Shown here piece after piece: positions 22,152-29,757 of a DNA stretch of 32,575 nucleotides (positions within the stretch are counted from its first letter, which is position 1; each line of letters opens with the position of its first letter). Location: NCBI RefSeq assembly GCF_000380965.1, contig NZ_KB905606.1, positions 1 through 32,575 of the forward strand. Direction: 5' to 3'. The DNA is from Paenibacillus ginsengihumi DSM 21568. GTDB lineage: Bacteria; Bacillota; Bacilli; Paenibacillales; NBRC-103111. The notes below the pieces were generated by a model. It saw nothing but the letters and a program-made list of their open reading frames with translations. It had not been told where the DNA came from and ran no database searches. Both the position numbers and the translations under genes were made by a program.

Positions 22152-23267
22152 TTGGAACTGATAAACGACGAGTTTTATATGCGTCTGGCTCTGCAGCTTG
22201 CCGCAGCGGCTCAAGGCCAGACGGACATCAATCCGGCCGTCGGCTGCGTGCTGGTGAAGGACGGGCGGATTGTCGGCACCGGCGCTCACCTGAAACGCGG
22301 CGAGGCGCACGCCGAAGTGCACGCCTTGAACATGGCCGGCGCCGAAGCGAAGGGCGCCACAGCCTATGTGACGCTGGAGCCGTGCAGCCACCATGGCCGC
22401 ACGCCGCCTTGCAGCGATCGCCTTATCCGCGAAGGGGTGAGACGGGTCGTCGCGGCATGCACAGACCCGAATCCGCTCGTCGCCGGCAGAGGGCTCAAAC
22501 GGCTGCGCGAGCACGGCGTCGAGGTGACGGCGGGCATACTGGAGCGAGAGGCGCTTCGCCTTAACGAAGCGTTCAACAAGTACATCCTCACGCGCCGCCC
22601 CTTCGTCACCGTCAAGACGGCCAGCACCCTGGATGGCAGGATCGCGGCGAAGACGGGCGACAGCAAGTGGATATCGGGCGAGGCGTCGCGCGCCTTCGTG
22701 CATACGCTGCGCCATCGCCATCAGGCGATCATGGTCGGCATCGGCACGGTGCTGGCCGACGATTCTGCGCTGACGACGCGGCTGCCCGTGCCGGGGCGCA
22801 ACCCGATTCGTGTCGTCGTGGACTCGGCGCTGAGATTGCCGATAGACGCCCGGCTAGTGCGGGACGGCGAGGCGCCCGTCATCGTGCTGACGACGGCTGC
22901 CGCCCCGGCCGATCGGCGCGAGGCGCTGAAGGCACGCGGCGTAACCGTCATCGACTGCGGCCCCGGTCCCCGCGTCGATCTCGAGGCCGCGATGGACCGG
23001 CTGGGCGAGCTCGAGATCGCTTCGGTGCTGCTCGAGGGCGGAGGACGCCTGAACGGCGCAATGCTGGAGCGGGGGCTTGTCGACAAGGTCGTGCTGTTCC
23101 TGGCGCCGAAGATTATCGGCGGCGGACCGCAGGCGCCGGCAAGCTTCGAATTTGCCGGGTTCGACCGGATGGCCGAAGCGATCCGCTTGAACGATGTGCA
23201 GATCGAGCGGTTCGGAGACGATCTGTGCCTCATGGGTTATCCTAAATATGAACAGGAGGCGGAGTGA
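22152..23267 (+). CDS. ribD: Bifunctional riboflavin deaminase/reductase RibD
   Basis: A 371-residue enzyme with an N-terminal cytidine-deaminase-like domain (about 1-145) and a C-terminal 5-amino-6-ribosylaminouracil reductase domain (about 148-365). The deaminase zinc site is H53-A-E55 with C78 and C87 in EPCSHHGRTPPCSD. The reductase begins at about VTVKTASTLDGRIA and has DSKWIS, VGIGTVLADD and VLLEGGGRLNG. The start is a TTG at 22152 after GAGAGGAGAG, which gives an N-terminus like B. subtilis RibD (ribG). The next in-frame ATG, ten codons in, would trim the first helix. First gene of the rib operon, behind the FMN switch, and its stop abuts the ribE ATG. Confidence 0.94.
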   Translation: MELINDEFYMRLALQLAAAAQGQTDINPAVGCVLVKDGRIVGTGAHLKRGEAHAEVHALNMAGAEAKGATAYVTLEPCSHHGRTPPCSDRLIREGVRRVVAACTDPNPLVAGRGLKRLREHGVEVTAGILEREALRLNEAFNKYILTRRPFVTVKTASTLDGRIAAKTGDSKWISGEASRAFVHTLRHRHQAIMVGIGTVLADDSALTTRLPVPGRNPIRVVVDSALRLPIDARLVRDGEAPVIVLTTAAAPADRREALKARGVTVIDCGPGPRVDLEAAMDRLGELEIASVLLEGGGRLNGAMLERGLVDKVVLFLAPKIIGGGPQAPASFEFAGFDRMAEAIRLNDVQIERFGDDLCLMGYPKYEQEAE

Positions 23268-23936
23268 ATGTTTACGGGAATCATCGAAGAGATCGGCACG
23301 ATGAAGCGCATCGACCGGCAAGGCCAGGCGATGGTGCTGACCATCGGCGCCCGGCGCGTGCTGGAAGATGTGAAGCTGGGCGACAGCATCGCGGTGAACG
23401 GCGTCTGCCTGACGGTGATCGCATTCGACGGCGGTTCCTTTTCCGTCGATGTCATGCCGGAAACGTTCCGTCGATCGAACCTGCGCAAGCTGTCGTCCGG
23501 CTCTCCCGTCAATTTGGAGCGGGCGATGCCGCTAAACGGTCGCTTCGGCGGGCATATCGTTCAGGGCCACGTCGATACGACCGGAATCATTACGGCCAGG
23601 ACGCCGGAGGAGAACGCGGTCGTATTTCGGCTCGAGCCCCGCGAGCCAGACATGCTCAGGTATGTCATTCCGCACGGCTCCATCACCATCGACGGCATCA
23701 GCCTTACGGTGGTGGAGGTGACCGACCGGGCGTTCACCGTATCGATCATTCCCCATACGCTGGCGGAAACGGTGCTGCAGTATAAGCAGCCAGGCGATGA
23801 GGTGAACCTGGAATGCGACGTGCTCGGCAAATATATCGAGAAGCTATTGGCGGCCGGTTCGGTGCCCGGCAGTGGCGTCCGGAGCGGGGCGGGAGGGCTC
23901 AGCGAAGCGTTCCTGGCGGAGCATGGATTCCGATAA
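23268..23936 (+). CDS. ribE: Riboflavin synthase alpha chain
   Basis: A 222-residue enzyme that dismutates two 6,7-dimethyl-8-ribityllumazine molecules to riboflavin. Two homologous barrels are visible: the first begins MFTGIIEEIG and contains LGDSIAVNGVCLTV, and the second begins near GHIVQGHVDTTG and contains ITIDGISLTVVEV. The C-terminal trimerisation helix starts at about NLECDVLGKYIEKLL, followed by a Gly-rich tail longer than usual. The ATG follows the ribD stop with no gap, so translation is coupled. About 98 bases separate it from ribBA, occupied by a repeat element. Confidence 0.94.
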   Translation: MFTGIIEEIGTMKRIDRQGQAMVLTIGARRVLEDVKLGDSIAVNGVCLTVIAFDGGSFSVDVMPETFRRSNLRKLSSGSPVNLERAMPLNGRFGGHIVQGHVDTTGIITARTPEENAVVFRLEPREPDMLRYVIPHGSITIDGISLTVVEVTDRAFTVSIIPHTLAETVLQYKQPGDEVNLECDVLGKYIEKLLAAGSVPGSGVRSGAGGLSEAFLAEHGFR

Positions 23937-23941
23937 TAACC

Positions 23942-24011
23942 GCCTATGGCGGAACGACTCTTTCGGTGCCCGAAAATTCGCCGGAGGGTTCTGTCCAATT
24001 TTTCAAGATAG
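23942..24011 (-). repeat. Intergenic double-hairpin repeat element, copy E (shortened)
   Basis: Reverse-orientation copy beginning GCCTATG and ending CAAGATAG, with the TTTCGGTGCCCGAAAATTCG block and the pairing arm CAATTTTTCAAG. It lacks about 20 bases of the second, GC-rich hairpin. It ends 24 bases before the ribBA ATG and so lies inside the rib transcript. Confidence 0.65.
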
Positions 24012-24034
24012 TATGAAAGAAGGAGGAGTGGGAG

Positions 24035-25258
24035 ATGAACGACAACATCCGGTTTGCGCCGATAGAAGAAGCGATATATGATCTAATGATGGGGAAAGTC
24101 GTCATCGTCGTAGATGACGAGGACCGCGAGAACGAGGGAGATTTCGTCGCGCTGGCGGAGAAAGCGACGCCGGACGTGATCAACTTTATGATCAAGGTCG
24201 GCCGCGGGCTCGTCTGCGCCCCCATTACGGAGGAGCGGGCCGCGGAGCTCGACCTTCCGCCGATGGTCGCCCGCAATACGGATTACCATGGGACCGCATT
24301 TACAGTATCGATCGATCATGTCGAGACGACGACAGGCATTTCTGCCTCCGAGCGCTCGTTTACGGTGAAGTCGCTGATCGATCCGAAGACGAGGCCGCAA
24401 AGCTTTCGCCGACCGGGGCATATTTTTCCGCTGATTGCGAAGAACGGCGGCGTGCTGCGGCGGGCCGGACATACCGAGGCAGCAGTCGACCTTGCCCGGC
24501 TGTGCGGTTCTTATCCCGCCGCAGTCATCTGCGAGGTCATCAAGGAGAACGGCGAGATGGCCAGAGTGCCGGATTTGATGGAAATCGCCCGGGAGCACGA
24601 GCTCAAGGTAATTACGATTCGCGATTTGATCGAATACCGCAACCACAAGGAGAAGCTCGTTAACCGCGAGGTCGAGGTCAAGCTGCCGACCGATTTCGGC
24701 ACGTTTACCGCCGTCGCTTATACGAACGAAGTCGACCGCAAGGAGCATGTAGCGCTCGTCAAAGGCTCGATCGACAGCCAGAAGCCGACGCTGGTGAGGG
24801 TTCATTCCGAATGCATGACGGGCGACGTCTTTCATTCGCATCGTTGCGACTGCGGCCCGCAGCTTGAAGCGGCGCTTCGGCAGATCGAAGCGGAGGGCTC
24901 GGGCGTGCTGCTGTACATGCGGCAGGAAGGCCGCGGCATCGGGCTGATCAACAAGCTGAAGGCGTATGCGCTGCAGGAACAGGGGCTTGACACGGTCGAG
25001 GCCAATCTGCGGCTCGGCTTCGCCCCGGATTTGCGGGAATACGGCATCGGCGCACAAATTTTGAAGGACCTCGGGGTTCGCAAAATCCGCCTGCTGACCA
25101 ACAACCCGCGCAAGATCAAAGGGCTCGAAGGGTATGGCATGGAAGTGGTCGAGCGGGTGCCGATCCAGATGCCGGAGAACGAGGACAACACCAAATATTT
25201 GCATACCAAAAAAGCAAAGCTTGGCCACCTGCTCCAGTTCAAGGAAGAGGTTCGTTAA
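24035..25258 (+). CDS. ribBA: Bifunctional DHBP synthase / GTP cyclohydrolase II
   Basis: A 407-residue enzyme supplying both precursors of riboflavin. The N-terminal 3,4-dihydroxy-2-butanone 4-phosphate synthase domain (1-200) has the acidic metal motif [11 protein letters not shown] (26-36), TTTGISA (98-104), RRPGH (125-129) and HTEAAVDL (146-153). The C-terminal GTP cyclohydrolase II domain (about 208-400) has the zinc ligands C260-x10-C271-x-C273 in [17 protein letters not shown], then [10 protein letters not shown] and the NNPRK loop. Both active sites look complete. ATG at 24035 after AAGGAGGAG. It is downstream of a repeat element and upstream of a tandem pair of the same element. Confidence 0.95.
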   Translation: MNDNIRFAPIEEAIYDLMMGKVVIVVDDEDRENEGDFVALAEKATPDVINFMIKVGRGLVCAPITEERAAELDLPPMVARNTDYHGTAFTVSIDHVETTTGISASERSFTVKSLIDPKTRPQSFRRPGHIFPLIAKNGGVLRRAGHTEAAVDLARLCGSYPAAVICEVIKENGEMARVPDLMEIAREHELKVITIRDLIEYRNHKEKLVNREVEVKLPTDFGTFTAVAYTNEVDRKEHVALVKGSIDSQKPTLVRVHSECMTGDVFHSHRCDCGPQLEAALRQIEAEGSGVLLYMRQEGRGIGLINKLKAYALQEQGLDTVEANLRLGFAPDLREYGIGAQILKDLGVRKIRLLTNNPRKIKGLEGYGMEVVERVPIQMPENEDNTKYLHTKKAKLGHLLQFKEEVR

Positions 25259-25259
25259 A

Positions 25260-25349
25260 GGCTATCTTGAAAATTGTGCGGTATCCATACGCTGAATTTT
25301 CAACACCGCAGGCGACGACCGATGACGTAAGGAATCGCTCGTCATAGGC
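25260..25349 (+). repeat. Intergenic double-hairpin repeat element, copy A1
   Basis: First of two tandem copies with a 90-base period. Begins GGCTATC and ends CGTCATAGGC. The first stem is TTGAAAATT with AATTTTCAA, extended by GCG/CGC. Then comes CACCGCAGGCGACGACCG, and the second hairpin has ATGACG against CGTCAT. It differs from A2 at about seven positions, most within the first stem. Confidence 0.85.
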
Positions 25350-25438
25350 GGCTATCTTGAAAATTCTGTGGTATCCATATGCAGAATTTTCAACACCGCA
25401 GGCGACGACCGATGACGAAGGAATCGCTCGTCATAGGC
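25350..25438 (+). repeat. Intergenic double-hairpin repeat element, copy A2
   Basis: Second tandem copy. Its first stem is TTGAAAATTCTG with CAGAATTTTCAA, a perfect 12-bp pairing around a loop that contains GTATCCATA. Its second stem is ATGACGA with TCGTCAT. It ends 45 bases before the ribH start and would be part of the rib mRNA. Confidence 0.85.
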
Positions 25439-25483
25439 AGTATCAAAAAATATCGGGAAAACCGGGAAGGAAGTTGAAAGAAA

Positions 25484-25954
25484 ATGGCGAAAGTATACGA
25501 AGGATATTTGGTAGCGCAAGGATTGAAATTCGGCATTGTCGCCGGAAGGTTCAATGAATTCATTACAAACAAGCTGGTCAGCGGCGCGCTGGACGCGCTG
25601 AAGCGCCACGGCGCGCAAGATGAGGACGTCGAGATTGCCTGGGTGCCGGGCGCGTTCGAAATCCCGCTGATCGCCCAGAAAATGGCTGAGAGCGGCAAAT
25701 ACGACGCCGTCATTACGCTAGGCGCCGTCATCCGCGGCAGCACGCCTCATTTCGACTACGTGTGCAACGAGGCGGCCAAAGGCGTAGCGGCCATCGCATT
25801 AAAAACCGGCGTTCCGACCATCTTCGGCGTGCTGACGACGGATTCCATCGAGCAGGCCGTGGAGCGCGCGGGCACGAAAGCCGGCAACAAAGGCTGGGAG
25901 GCGGCCGTCAGCGCCATCGAGATGGCCAACTTGACGAAACAGCTGAGCAAGTAA
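25484..25954 (+). CDS. ribH: 6,7-dimethyl-8-ribityllumazine synthase
   Basis: A 156-residue subunit of the 60-mer lumazine synthase that joins the RibD and RibB products. Family motifs: [13 protein letters not shown] (16-28), [10 protein letters not shown] (53-62), [15 protein letters not shown] (79-93) with catalytic H89, [11 protein letters not shown], and [12 protein letters not shown] with the phosphate-binding end. Length is standard. The ATG at 25484 has a purine-rich GAAAGAA nearby and GGGAAGGAAG further upstream. Last gene of the rib operon, with the channel partner RibE encoded upstream. scpA starts 53 bases later. Confidence 0.95.
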   Translation: MAKVYEGYLVAQGLKFGIVAGRFNEFITNKLVSGALDALKRHGAQDEDVEIAWVPGAFEIPLIAQKMAESGKYDAVITLGAVIRGSTPHFDYVCNEAAKGVAAIALKTGVPTIFGVLTTDSIEQAVERAGTKAGNKGWEAAVSAIEMANLTKQLSK

Positions 25955-26007
25955 GCGTTGTTCGCTTCCGGGGCGGCCGGCTGAAGGAGAGGGGATTTGG
26001 AAGACAC

Positions 26008-26793
26008 GTGAGCGTAACATACAAACTGGATACCTTCGAAGGTCCCCTGGATTTGCTGCTGCATTTGATCGACAAAGCGGAAGTCGATATCTACGACATA
26101 CCGATTAAGGAAATTACCGATCAATATATGGATTATCTTGCCGCAATGCAGGAGCTGGAGCTGGAGGTGACGAGCGAATTTCTCGTCATGGCGGCGACGC
26201 TGCTGGCCATCAAGAGCAAGATGCTGCTGCCAAAGCCTCCGGTCGAGCTGGAGCAGGACGACAGCTACTGGATGGACGAAGAGTTCGATCCGCGCGACGA
26301 GCTTGTCGCGCGGCTGATCGAATACCGGAGGATCAAGGCGGCGGCGCTCCAACTGCGCGATATGGAGATGGAGCGCAGCCTGATCTATACCAGAGAGCCG
26401 GAGGATTTGACGCCGTATTTGCCGACGGAGCCGCCGAATCCGGTAGAAGGGCTCGGCGTGAACGACCTTGTTCGCGCTTTTCGCAAAGCGATGCTGCGCA
26501 TGGCCACCCGCAATACGGTGACGAAGATTCGCAAGGACGAAATTTCCGTCAAAGACCGGATGTACGAGGTGGTGGACCGGCTGAAGCAGGCCGGCGGCAA
26601 GCTGCTGTTCTCGAAGCTGCTGGACGGGCATGCGACGCGCGATTCGATTGTCGTGACGTTCCTCGCTCTGCTCGAGCTGATGAAGGTGAAAAGAATTGTT
26701 TGCTATCAGCATAAGCTGTTTGACGACATCGTGATACATGCCAGGGAGGATGAAGCGGCGGATGGACTTCCGACAGATGAAATCAGTTATTGA
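26008..26793 (+). CDS. scpA: Segregation and condensation protein A
   Basis: A 261-residue kleisin that bridges SMC heads in the bacterial condensin. The N-terminal SMC-binding part starts YKLDTFEGPLDLLLHLI (5-21), and AATLLAIKSKMLLP lies at about 64-77. A charged middle is followed by the C-terminal winged helix with VTFLALLELMKVKRI. The start is a GTG at 26008, since it gives the universal N-terminus; the frame is open upstream but that part is not conserved. Ribosome sites GGAGAGGGG and GGAAG precede it. Overlaps scpB by 32 bases, as usual for this pair. Confidence 0.93.
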   Translation: MSVTYKLDTFEGPLDLLLHLIDKAEVDIYDIPIKEITDQYMDYLAAMQELELEVTSEFLVMAATLLAIKSKMLLPKPPVELEQDDSYWMDEEFDPRDELVARLIEYRRIKAAALQLRDMEMERSLIYTREPEDLTPYLPTEPPNPVEGLGVNDLVRAFRKAMLRMATRNTVTKIRKDEISVKDRMYEVVDRLKQAGGKLLFSKLLDGHATRDSIVVTFLALLELMKVKRIVCYQHKLFDDIVIHAREDEAADGLPTDEISY

Positions 26794-27415
26794 GGGCCTG
26801 CTGTTCGTAGCGGGCGACGAAGGGCTCGATGCCAAGCAGGTGGCCGAAGTGATGGAGCTGGACGTTGCCTTTGTGAACGAGCTGATCCTGGAGCTGCAGG
26901 ACGATTTCAAACGTCAAGGAAGAGGCATCCAGATCGTTCATATGGCCGGCGGCTACAGGTTGACGACCGTGCCGGAGCATGCGCCGTTTCTGGAGAAGCT
27001 GGCGTACTCCCCATCCCGCGCGGCACTGTCGCAAGCGGCGCTGGAGACGCTCGCAATCGTCGCTTACAAGCAGCCGATAACCCGGGTCGAGATCGAAGAG
27101 ATTCGCGGCGTCAAGACGGAGCGGGCGATCCAGACGTTGGTCGGCAAAGATTTGATCCAGGAAGTGGACCGGGCGGATGCCCCGGGCAGGCCGATCCTGT
27201 ACGGCACAACCAAATCGTTCCTCGATTATTTCGGGCTTTCGAGCCTGGAGGAGCTTCCGGAGACAGCGATGTTCGACGATGAAGACAGCCTTGAGGAAGA
27301 GACTCGTCTATTGTTCGAGAAGCTGGATGGCCGGCAGATGACGATCGATGAGCTTGAAGACGCCATGGCCGAGGGCGAAGCCCGTGCATTAGATGCTTCG
27401 GCAAGGCCATACTAA
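26762..27415 (+). CDS. scpB: Segregation and condensation protein B
   Basis: A 217-residue partner of ScpA with two winged-helix domains, which dimerises and regulates SMC ATPase. Typical segments: SVIEGLLFVAGDEGL (8-22), LSQAALETLAIVAYKQPITR, VEIEEIRGVKTERA and DAPGRPILYGTTKSFLDYFGL. The C-terminal acidic tail is also usual. ATG codons at 26738, 26750 and 26762 are in frame. I took 26762, 12 bases after AGGGAGG, because the remaining N-terminus matches B. subtilis ScpB in length. A hairpin terminator follows the stop. Confidence 0.92.
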   Translation: MDFRQMKSVIEGLLFVAGDEGLDAKQVAEVMELDVAFVNELILELQDDFKRQGRGIQIVHMAGGYRLTTVPEHAPFLEKLAYSPSRAALSQAALETLAIVAYKQPITRVEIEEIRGVKTERAIQTLVGKDLIQEVDRADAPGRPILYGTTKSFLDYFGLSSLEELPETAMFDDEDSLEEETRLLFEKLDGRQMTIDELEDAMAEGEARALDASARPY

Positions 27416-27446
27416 CACCTGATGGTGCCCATTGGGTGTTTTTATT
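27413..27446 (+). terminator. Terminator after scpB
   Basis: AACACC (27414-27419) pairs with GGTGTT (27436-27441) around a 16-base loop that itself contains GGTGCCC, and a T-rich run (TTTTTATTTT) follows. The left arm overlaps the scpB stop codon. Confidence 0.6.
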
Positions 27447-27487
27447 TTGGTTACGGTATCGGCCGTTCGGCCTGGGAGGGATTATGC

Positions 27488-28189
27488 ATGGTCTGGTGGT
27501 GGGCGGCCGGAATCGTCATCGTTCTAATAGGTCTGCTGCTGGCTAGCGATGTGCGTCTGCGGCTGGATGCAAGGCGGCTCCACAACAACGATCATTATGA
27601 AGTGGAGCTGCGGGCGCTCTACGGATTGATTCGCAGAAAATACGGCGTGCCGATGATTTCCGCGGCCAGCTTTGGCCTCGAGCTGAAAACGGAACAAATC
27701 AATCGCCGCTCCGAGCAGCTTATGAGGGAAAACAAGCGGAAGGTCACTCTTGAGCAGATACAAACGGCGATAGAACGGTTCAGGCATCTGCTTCAACATA
27801 CCCCGGATTTTTACCAATGGCTGCGGGATACGCTAAGACATGTTCATTGTATGAGGATGGAATGGAAGACGGGCATCGGGGCGGGACATGCGCCGGAAAC
27901 GGCATTCGCCGCCGGCATGATTTGGGGCCTGAAAACGTCCTTGCTATCTTACATATTCCGGTTCATTCGACTGGATGCCCAGCCGAAGCTGCAGGTGATG
28001 CCCTGCTTTAACGAGCTTCGCCTTACGACGGAGGCCGAAGCTCACTTTCGGATCCGCATTATTTATTTGTTCCAGTCGATGTTTATACTGCTGTTTCGCG
28101 TGCTGAAGGTCAAGGGCGGCCTGAAAGCATGGCAAAATGTGCTCGTCAAATCTCCGTCGGCGCGCGGCCAAGGGGAGAATAGTCGCTGA
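27488..28189 (+). CDS. ytfI: DUF2953 family membrane-associated protein (YtfI-like)
   Basis: A 233-residue protein of unknown biochemical function. An N-terminal transmembrane helix (about 3-21, WWWAAGIVIVLIGLLLAS) is followed by a beta-rich region (EVELRALYGLIRRKY), a charged helical middle (about 75-115) and a C-terminal hydrophobic stretch IIYLFQSMFILLFRVLK (about 194-210). This layout, and the neighbouring ytfJ, match the DUF2953/YtfI proteins of spore formers. The ATG at 27488 follows GGGAGGG. The symbol is given from family resemblance and gene pairing. Confidence 0.75.
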   Translation: MVWWWAAGIVIVLIGLLLASDVRLRLDARRLHNNDHYEVELRALYGLIRRKYGVPMISAASFGLELKTEQINRRSEQLMRENKRKVTLEQIQTAIERFRHLLQHTPDFYQWLRDTLRHVHCMRMEWKTGIGAGHAPETAFAAGMIWGLKTSLLSYIFRFIRLDAQPKLQVMPCFNELRLTTEAEAHFRIRIIYLFQSMFILLFRVLKVKGGLKAWQNVLVKSPSARGQGENSR

Positions 28190-28222
28190 CGGCGGAGGGA
28201 AACCTAACGACTGCTTGACCAG

Positions 28223-28312
28223 GCCTATGCCTGAAAATTCGACGTAAACCCTTCGGCGAATTTTCAGGCACCGCAGGTGACGTCCGATGACGAAGTACCG
28301 CTCGTCATAGGC
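28223..28312 (+). repeat. Intergenic double-hairpin repeat element, copy B
   Basis: A 90-base copy with clear ends GCCTATG and CATAGGC, inverted relative to each other. The first stem is GCCTGAAAATTCG with CGAATTTTCAGGC (13 perfect pairs). The second stem is ATGACGA with CTCGTCAT. Compared with copy A2, several stem bases change on both sides so that pairing is kept. It ends 39 bases before the ytfJ start. Confidence 0.85.
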
Positions 28313-28351
28313 ATCAAAATCGATCATTATGCGCAGAAAGGAGCTGCAGCG

Positions 28352-28846
28352 ATGGCTGAACATCCGATTCAAGGGCTTATGAAGACGGCGATGGAAAATA
28401 TTAGAGAAATGGTTGATGTCAACACGATTGTAGGCGATCCTGTCGAAACGCCGGACGGAAGCGTCATTATGCCGATCAGCAAGGTCGGCTTCGGCTTTGC
28501 CGCCGGCGGGAGCGAGTTTGTGACGGAAGAGGCGGCAGAGATCGCCGTCAATACCGTACCTGCGCCGGGAGCGGGAAATCAGGCAAACGGCATGAACGCG
28601 CAGGTAGCCCTCCCGTTTGGCGGCGGCAGCGGCGGCGGCGTCTCCATTACGCCAATTGCGTTCCTCGTTGTCGGCAAGCACGGCGTCAAGGTCGTACCGC
28701 TCGATAATCAAACGCATCTGCTGGAGCGGCTGATCGATTCGGCTCCGCAGGTTGTCGAGCGGATCCAGTCGATGATGAAAAAACAAGGACACGACGAGAA
28801 GGAAGAGCATACGACAATGATCGAAAATCAAAATTTCATCGTTTAA
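28352..28846 (+). CDS. ytfJ: GerW family sporulation protein YtfJ
   Basis: A 164-residue protein of the GerW/YtfJ family, forespore-expressed in B. subtilis and needed for normal germination with some nutrients. Conserved parts: HPIQGLMKTAMENIREMVD (4-22), VNTIVGDPVETPDG, GSVIMPISKVGFGFAAGGSE and the Gly-rich LPFGGGSGGGVSITPIAFLV. The C-terminus is a short charged tail. The ATG at 28352 follows AGAAAGGAGC; the longer upstream frame runs through a repeat element and is not conserved. A terminator follows at 28897. Confidence 0.88.
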   Translation: MAEHPIQGLMKTAMENIREMVDVNTIVGDPVETPDGSVIMPISKVGFGFAAGGSEFVTEEAAEIAVNTVPAPGAGNQANGMNAQVALPFGGGSGGGVSITPIAFLVVGKHGVKVVPLDNQTHLLERLIDSAPQVVERIQSMMKKQGHDEKEEHTTMIENQNFIV

Positions 28847-28896
28847 TCGCTCCGCCTTGCGAACTGTGAACAAGGAAGCAATAGACGTTGCTAAGG

Positions 28897-28928
28897 GCTG
28901 CTCCTTCTATAAGGGCAGCTTTTTCTTT
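28897..28928 (+). terminator. Terminator between ytfJ and the minus-strand operon
   Basis: GCTGCTCCTT (28897-28906) pairs with AAGGGCAGC (28911-28919) with one bulged base, followed by TTTTTCTTT on the plus strand. The stem overlaps the last bases of the convergent membrane-protein gene. Confidence 0.7.
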
Positions 28929-29473
28929 GCAGCTTTATGGACGAGCTTGATCAGAGCCTGCGGGCGAACGGCCTGCTGCAAAAATGCATACAGCAAAATA
29001 ATATTGATCAGTATCGTTTTGCCTTCAGAGGAAGCTGTGAGCCACTCGCTACTTGCCAACGCCAGGGAGATCATGATCATAAACCAGTATTCGAAGCTGG
29101 CTTGAACGGCCGAGCGCAGGCGGGCCCCGGAGGCCAGCAGCACCGCAATCGCCGCGATCCACAGCAGATGGAGACCAGGCAGCGTAAACATCCCGCTGCT
29201 GCCGGCGATATCCTCAAGCCGCTGCGGCACGATGAGCCGAATGAGCTCGCGGCCCGGATTCGCCGAGGCGATCGTGATGACGAACGAGCCATAAAAGACG
29301 GCAAAGCCGACGAACGAGAGAAAAGGGAACGAAGCGCGCCTGATCGCGGTATGGTACATGGCTGAGCACAGCATCAGGCACAGCAGCGGCAGCAAAGTAA
29401 AATAAAGCTGATAATGCGCGCCGATCAATAATCCGGGTGCCACGGAAGCGGCGACAAGACAGATCAGCCACAC
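28907..29473 (-). CDS. Membrane protein of a padR-HAAS operon
   Basis: A 188-residue hydrophobic protein with about six predicted transmembrane helices (WLICLVAASVAPGLLIG, YFTLLPLLCLMLCSA, FPFLSFVGFAVFYGSFVITIA, LLWIAAIAVLLAS, YWFMIMISLALAS, TILINIILLYAFL) and a basic C-terminus (HKAAKKKLPL). I recognise no family beyond a general resemblance to permease-like partners of HAAS-domain proteins. A GTG start at 29473 is preceded by AAGGAGG four bases away and overlaps the upstream gene's stop. The frame stays open further upstream, in the region that encodes the end of the HAAS protein in another frame. A frameshifted fusion of the two genes is possible but less likely given the ribosome site. 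Confidence 0.65.
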   Translation of the reverse strand: MWLICLVAASVAPGLLIGAHYQLYFTLLPLLCLMLCSAMYHTAIRRASFPFLSFVGFAVFYGSFVITIASANPGRELIRLIVPQRLEDIAGSSGMFTLPGLHLLWIAAIAVLLASGARLRSAVQASFEYWFMIMISLALASSEWLTASSEGKTILINIILLYAFLQQAVRPQALIKLVHKAAKKKLPL

Positions 29474-29757
29474 AAGCCCTCCTTGACGAGTAAGCTTTTG
29501 CGGGCCGAAACGCAGCTTCGGTTCACTTCCGCCCCGAGCAGCTCGGCATCTCCGAACTGTTCGATCGCCATCTCGATCGCTTTCTGCTCCGTGAAGCCTT
29601 GCGCCAGGTAATGATGCATTCGATCGTTCAAATGCTGAAGCCATTCTTCCTTCAGTTCGTCGATCTCCGTTTTTTCCAAAGACAAGCGCGCTGTAACGCG
29701 GGCCAAGTAAGCTTCGAATTCCTTTACGGGCTGCTGCCGCTTATCCAATCGGATCAC
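29464..29757 (-). CDS. HAAS-type signalling-domain protein (permease prefix domain-like)
   Basis: A 97-residue protein whose core (about 13-75) is the helical HAAS / permease-prefix domain: EFEAYLARVTARLSLE, ELKEEWLQHLNDRM and IEQFGDAELLGAEVNR. Such domains are usually fused to membrane proteins and encoded next to PadR regulators. Here the domain is a separate small protein, with the membrane protein encoded in the next overlapping frame. The start may be the GTG at 29757 or a TTG three codons later. It overlaps padR by 17 bases, so all three genes form one operon. Its last 17 residues (SCVSARKSLLVKEGLCG) look unlike the domain. Confidence 0.65.
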   Translation of the reverse strand: MIRLDKRQQPVKEFEAYLARVTARLSLEKTEIDELKEEWLQHLNDRMHHYLAQGFTEQKAIEMAIEQFGDAELLGAEVNRSCVSARKSLLVKEGLCG

